Assembly (NCBI GenBank): GCA_963743825.1
Contig: CAVURC010000010.1
Location: 1-64,000, forward strand
Reading direction: 5' to 3'
DNA: 64,000 nucleotides
Source of the DNA: Sva-07 sp963743825
Lineage (GTDB): Bacteria; Actinomycetota; Acidimicrobiia; Acidimicrobiales; Ilumatobacteraceae
The position numbers and the translations under genes are program-made. Below, piece by piece: positions 55,763 to 64,000 of this stretch. The first letter of the stretch is position 1; each line of letters starts with the position of its first letter. The notes beneath the pieces are model-generated. The model made no database searches. It saw only the letters and a list, made by a program, of their open reading frames with translations, and was not told where the DNA came from.

Positions 55763-57196
55763 GTCACGGGCGGGTCGAGCAGGTGCGGCGCTGTTTCGAG
55801 TCGGACCACGAACTGGTACGCGAACAGTGTGGGCCAGACTCGGCGCGCCAGCCCGTCACCGGCAGCCACGACACTGCCGAGCGTCCCCTCGACGCCGAGC
55901 ACGTCGAGCGGCAGTCCGGCGTACGACTCGGTGGTCGTGACGAGCCCGGTGTTCGCCAGCGTGCGCCGGAAACTCCGCCGGGTGAAGAAGCGCACGTGGG
56001 TGCGGTCGAGAATGCCGCGCTGGTCGTAGTCGAAGAGCCCGGCAACCGTGCGCAGGCGCGGATACCAGTGGCCGAAGTTCGGCACGCTGGCGATGATCGT
56101 GCCCGCCGGATCCATCCGGCCCGCGAGATCGGCCAGCAGCTCGTCGGGGTTGCGAACGTGTTCGATGACATCGGCAGCAATGACGACGTCGTAGCCGTCG
56201 CCCACCTCCTCGCGGAAGACCACCCTCCACGTCGGCAACGAAGAACCGGTCGGTTCGCTCCGCGATCGCGTCGTCGGCCACGACGTCGACACCGGTCACG
56301 TGATGGCCTCGTCGACGGAGCTCTGCGGCCACCCAGCCCGGACCGCATCCGACGTCGAGAATCCGCAACGGCCGTCCGACCGGGACGAGTTCGAGCACGA
56401 TCGCGTGGGAACTGTTCGGTGACGGCTTGTACTCGTACGGCTCGTGCTTTCGACCGAGGTCGCCGCGTCCGAACCCGTACTCGCCGAGGCGGTGCCGAAC
56501 GGTGTCGATCATGATGTCGCGGGCATACGCGATGCCGTTGACCCGCGAGATCTCGTCGCCGTAGTAGGTCGGGATCGGCACTTCGACGATGCGTTTGTCG
56601 GCACCGAGCAGCTGCAGGATGATCTCGGTGTCGAAGTCGAAATCGTCGCTGTTGCCGACGAACGGGAGCTCGGCGAGCGCCGCCACCCGGTAGGCGCGAT
56701 ACCCCGAATGCCACTCGCTCAGACGTGCACCGGTGATCGCGTTCTGTGCGGTCGTGAGGATCCGGTTGCCCACGTACTTGTAACGCGGCATTCCCCCGCG
56801 GAGTGCACCACCGGGATCGAGCATCCGCGAGCCGAACACTGCGTCGGCATCGCCGGCGACGATCGGCGACAACAGGTCGGCCATCTTCTCCGGCGCGTAC
56901 TGACCGTCACCGTGCAGGAGCACGACGACATCCCAACCGTGATCGACGGCGTAGCGATAGCCGGCCTTCTGGTTGCCGCCGTAGCCGAGATTGTGATCGT
57001 GACGGATGATCGTGAGCGGAATGTCGGTGCCCGATGCCACGTACCCGTGAGCGACATCGAAGGTCGAGTCCGACGAGTGATCGTCCATGACGAGCACCTC
57101 GGCCAACTCGGCGCGCAACTCGGGCGGAATCCGGTCGAGAACCCACCGCAACGTCGATTCGGCGTTGTAGGCGACGACGAGCACCCCGATCTTCAC
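55759..57196 (-). CDS. bifunctional GT2 glycosyltransferase/SAM methyltransferase (one frame break)
   Basis: Read across one extra base this is a two-domain protein of about 478 residues. Residues 1-260 are a GT2 domain: IGVLVVAYNAESTLRWVLDR, VLVMDDHSSDST, LLHGDGQYAPEKM, GSRMLDPGG. Residues 275-478 are a class I methyltransferase: RILDVGCGPGWVAAELRRRG, VVIAADVIEHVRNPDEL, TIIASVPNFGHWYPRL. The break lies near 56211-56220 inside the methyltransferase domain, in the stretch ADVEGGLP then EEVGDGYD. Such fusions occur in actinobacterial envelope clusters. The GTG start has a GGGGGAG ribosome-binding site. Confidence 0.88.
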
Positions 57197-57265
57197 GTCA
57201 CTCCCCCGGGCTGCACACGCATCCGGGTAACACTACAAAGCCGACGCCACCTCGGGCGTCCCCTC

Positions 57266-57271
57266 TACAGT
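57266..57271 (+). promoter_or_regulatory. -10-like hexamer for the methyltransferase gene
   Basis: TACAGT, 9 nt before the GTG at 57281. Confidence 0.45.
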
Positions 57272-57280
57272 GATCGACCG

Positions 57281-58042
57281 GTGAGCAGCGACACACCCTC
57301 GAACGGGATCCCCACTCTGCTGGAACGTCAGCAGCTCAACATCCAGGACCCGTCGGCGCACACGTTCTGGCACTGGGTGCGATTCGGCCTGGTCGCCGAC
57401 GCTGCGAATGCACAGCACGCCGTCCAGGTGCTCGACATCGGCGCCGGATCGGGCATGCTCGGCGACTGGATGGCCACGCACGTTCCGGGCGTGCGGTACC
57501 GATTCGAGGAACTGTCGCCGGTCCTCGACGCCGCGCTGGCGGCCCACTTCGGTTCCGAGGCACGCCACGACCCCGCAGCGACGATCAGCGCCGACACCGT
57601 GGTGACGATGCTCGACGTCGTCGAACACATCGAGGACGATCTCGGCGCGCTCACCGCGCTCGCCGAGCGTCTGGATCCGGGCACGACACTCGTGCTCACG
57701 GTTCCGGCGCTGCAGTGGGCGTTCTCCTCGTGGGACGTCGAACTCGGCCACTACCGCCGCTATTCGCGGCGCCAGGTCCGCACCCTGCTCGAACGTGCCG
57801 GGTTCGAGGTGCGCAGCACGGCGTACCTGTTCCCGGAGATGCTGGTGATGCTGCCCGTGCGCAAGCTGCGCCCGGGGAACCGTTCCGACGTCGACTTCCC
57901 CCGATTGAGCGACCGGATGAATCGGCTCGGCTACGCGGTGAGCCACCTGACTGCCCGCTGGCGCCGGGTGTGGCCCGCCGGCACCTCGGTGGTCGCCATT
58001 GCGTCGAAGCCGACCACCCAGTCGACGACACAGCCGACATGA
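57281..58042 (+). CDS. class I SAM-dependent methyltransferase
   Basis: A 253-residue methyltransferase. Motif I is VQVLDIGAGSGMLGDWM, motif IV VVTMLDVVEHIEDDLGAL and motif V TTLVLTVPALQWAFSSWD. The following SWDVELGHYRRYSRRQVRTLLERAGF is typical of the group found in lipid and glycan clusters. It is divergent from the GT2-methyltransferase fusion across 84 bp and is followed after 7 bp by a GT2 gene. The acceptor is probably a glycan or glycolipid. Confidence 0.9.
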   Translation: MSSDTPSNGIPTLLERQQLNIQDPSAHTFWHWVRFGLVADAANAQHAVQVLDIGAGSGMLGDWMATHVPGVRYRFEELSPVLDAALAAHFGSEARHDPAATISADTVVTMLDVVEHIEDDLGALTALAERLDPGTTLVLTVPALQWAFSSWDVELGHYRRYSRRQVRTLLERAGFEVRSTAYLFPEMLVMLPVRKLRPGNRSDVDFPRLSDRMNRLGYAVSHLTARWRRVWPAGTSVVAIASKPTTQSTTQPT

Positions 58043-58049
58043 GCCGGTC

Positions 58050-58994
58050 ATGAGCGAGTCGACCGACGCCACCCGCTGCTGGGTCGTGAGCCCGATGCTC
58101 AACGACACCGAGTCGTTCGTGCGGCTGCGCACGGAGACAACCGACGCCTGCAGGGCCGACGGCCTGCACGTCGATCTCCGCTACGTCGTGATCGACGACT
58201 CGGCCGGTACCGATCCCGACATCCACGCGCTCGACGACTTCGACGACGTGGAGGTGCTGCGGCCGCCGTTCAATCTCGGGCACCAACGCGCCATCGTCTA
58301 CGGGCTGCGCCACATCGTCGCCGAACTCGAAGACGGCGATGTCGTGGTCACGATGGACTCCGATGGCGAAGATCAGCCGTGCGACGTCCCGCGGCTGCTG
58401 CGGGCACTCGATGCCGACACGGTCGCTCTGGCACTCGCACAGCGGACCAAGCGTTCGGAACCGCTGCGATTCCGGGTGATGTACGTCGTGTTCCGGATCA
58501 TGTTCCGCGTGCTGACGGGCACCACGATCCGGTCGGGAAACTTCGCCGCGCAGCGCGGTGACTCGCTCGCCGTCACCATTCAGCATCCGAGTTTCGACCT
58601 CTGCTATTCCTCGACGTTGCTCGCGCTGCGGCGGCCCACCGCCACCGTGCCCTGCGCCAGAGGTCATCGCTTCGCCGGCAGTTCGCGGATGAACACCTAC
58701 GCCTTGATGGCCCACGGGGTCCGGATGCTCCTGCCGTTCTCGGAGCGGATCGCAGTGCGCATGATGTTCGTCGCGGCCACGAGCGCACTGACGCTCCTGG
58801 TGTTTCTCGTGTCGATGGCGACGGGTCTGCTCGGCGACCCTCCCGGTACGGTCGCCTGGAGCGCACTGATCGCCGTCTTGACCGTGTTCGCCGCGAGCTT
58901 CACGGCATTCGTGGTGCTGTTCTCCGGATTCGCCCAGTCGTCGGCCATCGCCATGAAGGGCATCGGCACGATGGCACCATCGCCCGAATCATGA
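58050..58994 (+). CDS. GT2 glycosyltransferase with C-terminal membrane helices
   Basis: A 314-residue GT2 of the DPM1/GtrB type. It has LRYVVIDDSAGTDPD, FNLGHQRAIVYGLRH, TMDSDGEDQP as metal-binding motif and SGNFAAQRGD. Two hydrophobic helices at the C-terminus (about residues 228-295) match GtrB-type enzymes, which transfer a sugar to undecaprenyl phosphate for later use by a GT-C enzyme. It overlaps the following GT-C gene by 4 bp (ATGA), exactly as expected for such a donor-acceptor pair. Confidence 0.9.
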   Translation: MSESTDATRCWVVSPMLNDTESFVRLRTETTDACRADGLHVDLRYVVIDDSAGTDPDIHALDDFDDVEVLRPPFNLGHQRAIVYGLRHIVAELEDGDVVVTMDSDGEDQPCDVPRLLRALDADTVALALAQRTKRSEPLRFRVMYVVFRIMFRVLTGTTIRSGNFAAQRGDSLAVTIQHPSFDLCYSSTLLALRRPTATVPCARGHRFAGSSRMNTYALMAHGVRMLLPFSERIAVRMMFVAATSALTLLVFLVSMATGLLGDPPGTVAWSALIAVLTVFAASFTAFVVLFSGFAQSSAIAMKGIGTMAPSPES

Positions 58995-61005
58995 CCACCA
59001 CCGACGTCGAACAGGAACCCGAGGTCGACGCCGTCGTCACACGATGCCGGCGGCCCCCGCCGATGGGTTCGTGCGCTCGTCGTCGGTGTCGCGGTCATGC
59101 CGATCGTCGCCGCGGTCGTACGTTCGCTGCGCCGGGAGTGGTTCCCGATCGGCGACAACGCACTGCTCTATCTCCGTGCCGTCGACGTCTTCACCGAACA
59201 CCATCCACTGCTCGGTTCGTGGACATCTGCGTCGCTGTCGGTGGGTGAGAACATGAACAACCCCGGTGCGCTGTACGACCTGCTGATGGCGCCGTTCGCG
59301 CTGACGCTTCCCCCCGGACCCGGTGCCGCGATCGGCGTCGGAGCACTCAACATTGCGTCGATCATCGGGATCTCGATCGCCAGCCGCCACATCGGCGGGT
59401 GGAGCATGCAGCGCTGGATGCTGCTCGCCGCTGCGGCGCTCTCCTGGTCGATGGGCAGCGAGATGCTCTTCGACATCTGGCAGGCCCACGCGTTGCTGTT
59501 GCCGTTCCTGCTGCTGCTCGTGCTGATGGTGGGATGCACCGCAGGGAGACGTGCCTGCATTCCCTGGGCCGTCTTCGTCGGCAGCGTGCTGATCCAGACC
59601 CACATCAGCTACGCGTACGTGCTCGGCGCCCTCGTCGTCGCTGCGCTGGGAGTCTCGTGGTGGCTCCATCGGCCCGTCGAACGTGCCACCGTCATCCGGT
59701 CACTGACGTCACGAACGGCCGCTGTCACCGCCGCGGTGTTCGTGCTGTGTTGGATCCAGCCGCTGTACGAGCAGTTCTTCGGTGAGGGTCGAGGAAATCT
59801 GACTCGATTGGCCTCCAACTCCGGCGGCGGCGAGGTCACCCTCGGGCTCACCGATGCAACGAAGATCACCAGCGCGATCATCGCGTTGCCGCCGTGGTGG
59901 ATGAGGTCGGGCTACTCCACCACGGTCCCGATCACACAGGTCACCCCGACCGCCGACGGCTACCGACTCGTGATGACCGGTCTCCCCGGCCTCGCCATCT
60001 CGATGCTCGCACTCGTCGGTGTCGTGTCGCTGCTGGTGGCACTGACCATCGCTGCGCACCGTCGTGGCCTTCTGGCAGCGACGTGCGCCGGCGCCCTCGC
60101 TGCGGTGTCAGTTCCGATCACGGTGGTGGCGCTGAGCAAGCTCACGATCGGCGCCGTGGGGTTCTCGTCGCACCACGTCCGCTGGGTGTGGCCGTTGTCG
60201 GTGTTCATCACCTTCTCGATCGTCTGGATGGCGACGGAGATCTGGACTGCCAGGCGGGCGGGGCAGGACCGACGCGACGGCGTCGCACCGATCGTCGGCC
60301 TGGCTCGATCGAATCTCGATCGGTCTGATCGTGGTGCTCTCGATCGCCAATCTCGCGTACCTCGAACGTCCGGATGGTCCGGTGGCGGCCTACTCGACCA
60401 TGCCCGCGATGCGGCGTGTGTTGCCAGAGCTCGGCGTGCTCGCCGACCACGATCCCGTCGTGTACGACGTGTCGAACCTCCGAGTCTTCGAGCCCTACAG
60501 CTCCACGATGATGATGCGCATGCAGGAACTCGGGATCGAGTTCCGTGTGACCGACGAGGGCCTCGTCCGCCAACTCGGCCCGTCGCGGCGCGCCGACGGC
60601 ACCGAGACGACGCGGGTGTTCCAACTCGAGGGTGTCGAGGCGCTCGACTACGACGGGCCGGCGTGCACCGTCGCACTGGCGAGTGCACTGAGTGCCGACG
60701 ACGAGGCCGCCACACGCGACCTCGCCGACCGCCTCGCCGGCGACCTGGTCGATGGCACCATCGTCGTCGACGACAACCTGCTCACCGAGACGGACCCCAT
60801 CGATCAGCTCGCCGCGGCACGCTCCGGCGATCTCGATGCGGCGTGGCTGCTGGTGATCGACGGATCACTTGCGAGGTGGGTGACCGACGGCACGGCAACG
60901 ACAACCAGCGACACCGATCTCGAGGCCGACTCGCAGCAGGTTCTGCGTTGGATGTCGACCACCTACGGTCTGTTCGCCGAAGGCCCCTGGGCCTGCCCGA
61001 GCTGA
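58991..61005 (+). CDS. GT-C-like membrane protein (two frame breaks)
   Basis: Read across two extra bases this is a protein of about 670 residues with about eleven helices. After LVVGVAVMPIVAAVVRSL comes the loop FPIGDNALLYLRAVDVFTEHHPLLG, then IQTHISYAYVLGALVVAAL, LSKLTIGAVGFSSHHVRWVWPL and a soluble C-terminal domain ending LFAEGPWACPS. The breaks lie near 59040-59063 (beside a CCCCC run) and near 60300-60330. The start at 58991 is chosen because it overlaps the GT2 stop as ATGA. It is a likely paralogue of the convergent gene that ends at 61066. Confidence 0.82.
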
Positions 61006-61031
61006 ACGCCCGCCGCCGGTCTTTCCGGACC

Positions 61032-61054
61032 CGACCCCGACAGACCGGGGGTCG
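61032..61054. terminator. stem-loop between two convergent GT-C genes
   Basis: CGACCCC pairs with GGGGTCG across an 9-nt loop, in the 60-bp gap between convergent stops. Confidence 0.5.
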
Positions 61055-61065
61055 TTCTCCGTCGG

Positions 61066-62898
61066 TCAGTCGTACACGTCGGGCGGCACGAGGAACACGG
61101 CGGTTTCCTGGCCGAGCTTCAACATCCGATCGACGGTGCGCTGCAACTCGATCGGCACCTCGGGGTCGGTCTGCACGCTGAAGAGGTTGAAGTCGACCGC
61201 CGTCACCAGCGCGTCGTACCGATCGGCGTCGATCGGCAGCTCGGCGAGGCCGTCGAGCAACTCGGTACGGAGCTGCTCGAACTCCGCCAACTCTGCGGCC
61301 GACCGCGGCTCGTACGTGGCGACCTCGATCGCACGCGGCTCGTTGCGCCATTCGTCGAGATAGGCACCGGTGGCGAACTGCACGACCATGTCGGCATCCT
61401 CGATGTCGACGACGCGCTGCGGCGTGATCGGGACCCGCCACAGTGTTGGCGCGCCGGCATCGAAACCACGCCGTTCGAGTTCGCTCACCAGGCCGAAGCC
61501 CTGAGAACCGAACGATGCAGCGTCGTTCCACACCACGGCGTAGGTGCCGTCGCCCAGTTCTTCCAGCGCGTCGACCGTCGGGCCGACAACGGCTCCCAGC
61601 GGACGCGACAGGTGCGCTTCGGGAACGACGACCGTCGCCGCCTGCACCACGAGCGTCGTCCACATCACAGCGCCGATCACGACGAGCAGGCCCGACACGG
61701 CCTGGTCGAGGCGCTGGCGTCGATCGCCGAGCCGGCGGGCGATCACTGCGACGGCGGTCCAGATCACCGCAGCAACGATGAGCGCGGTGATCGACCACGC
61801 CCACAGGGTGAGGTAGTACCAGACCTTGCCGAAGATGCGGAACATCGAAAAGGCACCGAGCGCCACACACACGGCGAGCAGACCGTGCAGCACCACCAGT
61901 CGGCGGTCGCGCACCACCAACACGGCAACCGCGGCGGCAACTGCCCACACGATCAGGAGGAGGGCGCCCGGAATCAGCGACCGCTGGGCCTGGGTGGCTG
62001 CCACTTCGAAGATGTCGGTGCCCGACGCGGAGAGGTCGGCGAACCGCGTGACGTCCAGGTGCCGCAGGAGCAGTTCGAGCCCGGCACGCCTGCCGATCGC
62101 CGCTTCGGGAGGATCGCGGAAGTAGTCGATGATCATCGAGAGGTTCTGCGTGCCGAACAGCTGGTCGAGTGCCACGGGGACCCAGCACACGACGCCCACG
62201 CCGACCCCGATGGCGAGGCTCCGGCCGGTTCGGGCCCGATCCTCGCTCCCCCGTTCACCGTGCCACCAGCGCCATGCGACCACGAGCGTGGCACCGACCA
62301 CGATCGATCCCGCGAGGCCGACGTACGGAAGGTGGGTCTGCGCGCACAACGTTCCCGCCAACGTGGCGACCCAGAGCACACCGTTGTCGCCGACCACCAC
62401 CGCCCACACGGCGATCAGCGTCGCCAACCACGGCAGCAGGGGGAGGTACGGATTCCACGGCTGGCCCACGAGATCGAAGCCGTAGGTCTGGACCACCACC
62501 AGCAGCACGACGACGACGGCCCACTGCAGCCGAATGCCACCCATCCGGCGGATCACCAGGACACAGGCCACCGCCGACACCGCTGCGATCACCACCGCCG
62601 CAACGAGGAGGCCGATCGCCGACGACCCGAACAGGCGGTACACGGGAGCGAGGAGGTAGTAGCCGAGCGGGCCGGGGTGGCTGCCCTGGTCGGGGAACGT
62701 GCCGATGCGCCCGGGAAGCCCGATCAGCGGCGTGTCGACTCCGCCGACGTCGCGGACACGGAACTCGGTCATCGCCATGTCGAGCACCGGGTACCAGGTC
62801 CGCGTGGCCACGCGAACCGCTGCCACGACGAACGGCACGAGCACCACCACGACCGGCGACCACACCGACCGGACGACACGAGCAACGGTGTCGTTCAC
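61066..62898 (-). CDS. GT-C-like membrane protein
   Basis: A 610-residue intact protein with about eleven helices. It has FVVAAVRVATRTWYPVLDMAMTEF at the N-terminus (the same layout as the convergent neighbour), GRIGTFPDQGSHPGPLGYYLL as an extracytoplasmic loop, GQPWNPYLPLLPWL and CAQTHLPYVGLAG. A soluble domain of about 170 residues follows. The QTHxxY motif is shared with the gene at 58991, so the two are probably paralogues. The GTG start at 62898 overlaps the GT2 stop by 4 bp. It is expected to use a polyprenol-phosphate sugar. Confidence 0.85.
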   Translation of the reverse strand: MNDTVARVVRSVWSPVVVVLVPFVVAAVRVATRTWYPVLDMAMTEFRVRDVGGVDTPLIGLPGRIGTFPDQGSHPGPLGYYLLAPVYRLFGSSAIGLLVAAVVIAAVSAVACVLVIRRMGGIRLQWAVVVVLLVVVQTYGFDLVGQPWNPYLPLLPWLATLIAVWAVVVGDNGVLWVATLAGTLCAQTHLPYVGLAGSIVVGATLVVAWRWWHGERGSEDRARTGRSLAIGVGVGVVCWVPVALDQLFGTQNLSMIIDYFRDPPEAAIGRRAGLELLLRHLDVTRFADLSASGTDIFEVAATQAQRSLIPGALLLIVWAVAAAVAVLVVRDRRLVVLHGLLAVCVALGAFSMFRIFGKVWYYLTLWAWSITALIVAAVIWTAVAVIARRLGDRRQRLDQAVSGLLVVIGAVMWTTLVVQAATVVVPEAHLSRPLGAVVGPTVDALEELGDGTYAVVWNDAASFGSQGFGLVSELERRGFDAGAPTLWRVPITPQRVVDIEDADMVVQFATGAYLDEWRNEPRAIEVATYEPRSAAELAEFEQLRTELLDGLAELPIDADRYDALVTAVDFNLFSVQTDPEVPIELQRTVDRMLKLGQETAVFLVPPDVYD

Positions 62899-63623
62899 CG
62901 ACGGCCCCGGACGCGTCTGATCCGGTCCGCAACCCCCCAGCGCGTCACCAACAACATCGACTCCACGATGATCCGACCCGACATCTTCGACTTGCCACGC
63001 AACCGGTCGCGGAACACGATGGGTTGCTCGACCACGACCGCTCCCGACGTCGTCAGCCGTCGGACCAACTCGGTCAGGAATGCGTATCCCTCCGCCGAGG
63101 TGGACGTGGGGTCGATCGCCGCCAGCGCCGTTGCCCGATAGGCCCGATAGCCGCTCGTGCAGTCGCGGGCGCTCACGCCCAGGATGGTGCGGGTGTAGGC
63201 ATTGCCCCACTTCGACAGGAGCTGGCGTCGTACCGGCCAGTCCGTGGTCCCGCCCCCGCGTACGTAGCGCGATCCGATGACCAGATCGGCGCCGCTCCCG
63301 ATCGCCTCGATGAACTCGGGGATCTGGTCCGGGTCGTGCGAGAAGTCGGCATCCATCGACACCACGACGTCGTAACGACCGTCGAGCACCTGTGCGAACC
63401 CCTCGCGATATGCGCTCCCGAGGCCGGCCTTGCCGGGGCGGTGGAGCACCGTCACACCGCTGATCTCCGCGGCGACCGATTCCGCGATCGCGCCGGTTCC
63501 GTCGGGGCTGTTGTCGTCGACGACGAGCACATCGGTCGTCGGCGCGGCGTCACGAACCGCTCGGAGGAACAGGGCGATGTTCTCGGCTTCGTTGTACGTC
63601 GGGAGCACCACCACGCTGCGCAT
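62895..63623 (-). CDS. polyprenol-phosphate mannose synthase-like GT2
   Basis: A 242-residue GT2. VVVLPTYNEAENI opens the domain; VLVVDDNSPDGT, SMDADFSHDPDQIPE, GSRYVRGGGT and FRDRLRGKSKMSGR follow, all characteristic of DPM1/Ppm1. It is a second copy of the enzyme at 43.7 kb. The ATG at 63623 gives MRSVVVLPTYNEAE; the 22 extra residues of a longer frame are not family-like. It starts 13 nt after the stop of the GT1 gene and overlaps the downstream GT-C gene by 4 bp. Confidence 0.92.
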   Translation of the reverse strand: MRSVVVLPTYNEAENIALFLRAVRDAAPTTDVLVVDDNSPDGTGAIAESVAAEISGVTVLHRPGKAGLGSAYREGFAQVLDGRYDVVVSMDADFSHDPDQIPEFIEAIGSGADLVIGSRYVRGGGTTDWPVRRQLLSKWGNAYTRTILGVSARDCTSGYRAYRATALAAIDPTSTSAEGYAFLTELVRRLTTSGAVVVEQPIVFRDRLRGKSKMSGRIIVESMLLVTRWGVADRIRRVRGRR

Positions 63624-63636
63624 GTCGGTCGGCAGG

Positions 63637-64000
63637 CTACTTCCCACGGCAGACGACCCCGTGGAGCACCCGGATGACGCCGAGCGCACTCTGATCCCAG
63701 GTCATCGTCTCCGTTCGCGCACGGGCGGCGCGCGCCAGACGATCCCGGAGTTCGCCGTCCGTCAGCACCCGCACGATCGCCGATCCCAGCTCGGAGGGCG
63801 GGGCCAGGATGCCGGTCACCCCGTCGACCACGCTGCTGCGATGGCCCCTGATGTCCGTGGCGACGGCAGGTGTTGCGCACCCGGCTGCTTCGGTCAGGCT
63901 GAGTCCCCACCCCTCCGCCAGCGAGGCGCTCGCCACGATCCACGCCTGCTGATACATCGCCACGAGGTCGTCGGGCGCGACGTGGCCGGCGAACGTGATC
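63637..64000 (-). CDS. GT1-type glycosyltransferase, C-terminal part, cut by the right edge
   Basis: The last 120 or so residues of a GT-B glycosyltransferase of family 4/1. The typical donor-site region is visible: ITFAGHVAPDDLVAMYQQAWIVASASLAEGWGLSLTEA, with the conserved EGWGLSLTEA (E-x7-E) motif, followed by GHRSSVVDGVTGIL. The N-terminal acceptor domain lies beyond the window. It is upstream of and co-directional with the GT2 gene. Confidence 0.9.
   Translation of the reverse strand, partial: ITFAGHVAPDDLVAMYQQAWIVASASLAEGWGLSLTEAAGCATPAVATDIRGHRSSVVDGVTGILAPPSELGSAIVRVLTDGELRDRLARAARARTETMTWDQSALGVIRVLHGVVCRGK

Overview
The window is high-GC DNA with strongly G/C-biased third codon positions. 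Its actinobacterial traits are a DUF222/HNH (13E12-type) gene, a DUF512-der pair, an AftD-like arabinofuranosyltransferase, many GTG starts and probable leaderless promoters. No marker gene fixes the taxon. The gene mix (many acyl-CoA, molybdo-hydroxylase and GT-C genes, no visible mycolate genes) suggests an Acidimicrobiia-like actinobacterium, for example an Ilumatobacter relative; this is inference.

Layout. 1-4.2 kb: a 37-residue Lys-rich protein, a DUF1330 protein, and a GlxA/AraC-type regulator divergent from an isochorismatase-MFS pair. 4.46-6.17 kb: one complete IS481-type element with a 14-bp target duplication and a frame-broken transposase, next to tRNA-Pro(GGG) and a DUF222/HNH gene. 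7.7-18.1 kb: housekeeping and lipid genes (zinc-ribbon membrane protein, der, a PDZ/radical-SAM/DUF512 protein, ispH, acyl-CoA dehydrogenase, OafA-like acyltransferase with SGNH domain, SirB1-like protein, acyl-CoA ligase, VOC protein). 18.3-24.8 kb: a polyamine-type ABC importer (ATPase, lipoprotein, two permeases), a glycerophosphodiesterase and a gamma-glutamyltransferase.

26.6-42.3 kb is a catabolic block. It holds a flavin monooxygenase, a cytosine-deaminase-like amidohydrolase, an SDR, a second ABC importer of the NitT/TauT type, an M20 carbamoylase/allantoate-type hydrolase, a creatininase-family hydrolase, an FAD oxidoreductase, a purine-type phosphoribosyltransferase and a three-subunit molybdenum hydroxylase. 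Together they fit uptake, hydroxylation and ring or amide opening of an N-heterocycle or cyclic ureide.

42.4-64.0 kb is an envelope-glycan block: PIG-V-like and AftD-like transferases, several GT-C membrane proteins, dolichol-phosphate-mannose-type GT2 enzymes, a GMC oxidoreductase with a small partner, two epimerase/dehydratases, an acyltransferase, a GT2-methyltransferase fusion and a GT1 cut by the right edge. From 44.8 to 53.8 kb successive genes overlap by exactly 4 bp.

Two window-wide signals stand out. First, ten otherwise intact-looking host genes carry eleven frame breaks, and every one is equivalent to one extra base; this looks like systematic indel error in the assembly rather than gene decay. 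Second, at least fourteen starts lack a Shine-Dalgarno sequence but have a TANNNT hexamer 6-10 nt upstream, as expected for leaderless transcripts.
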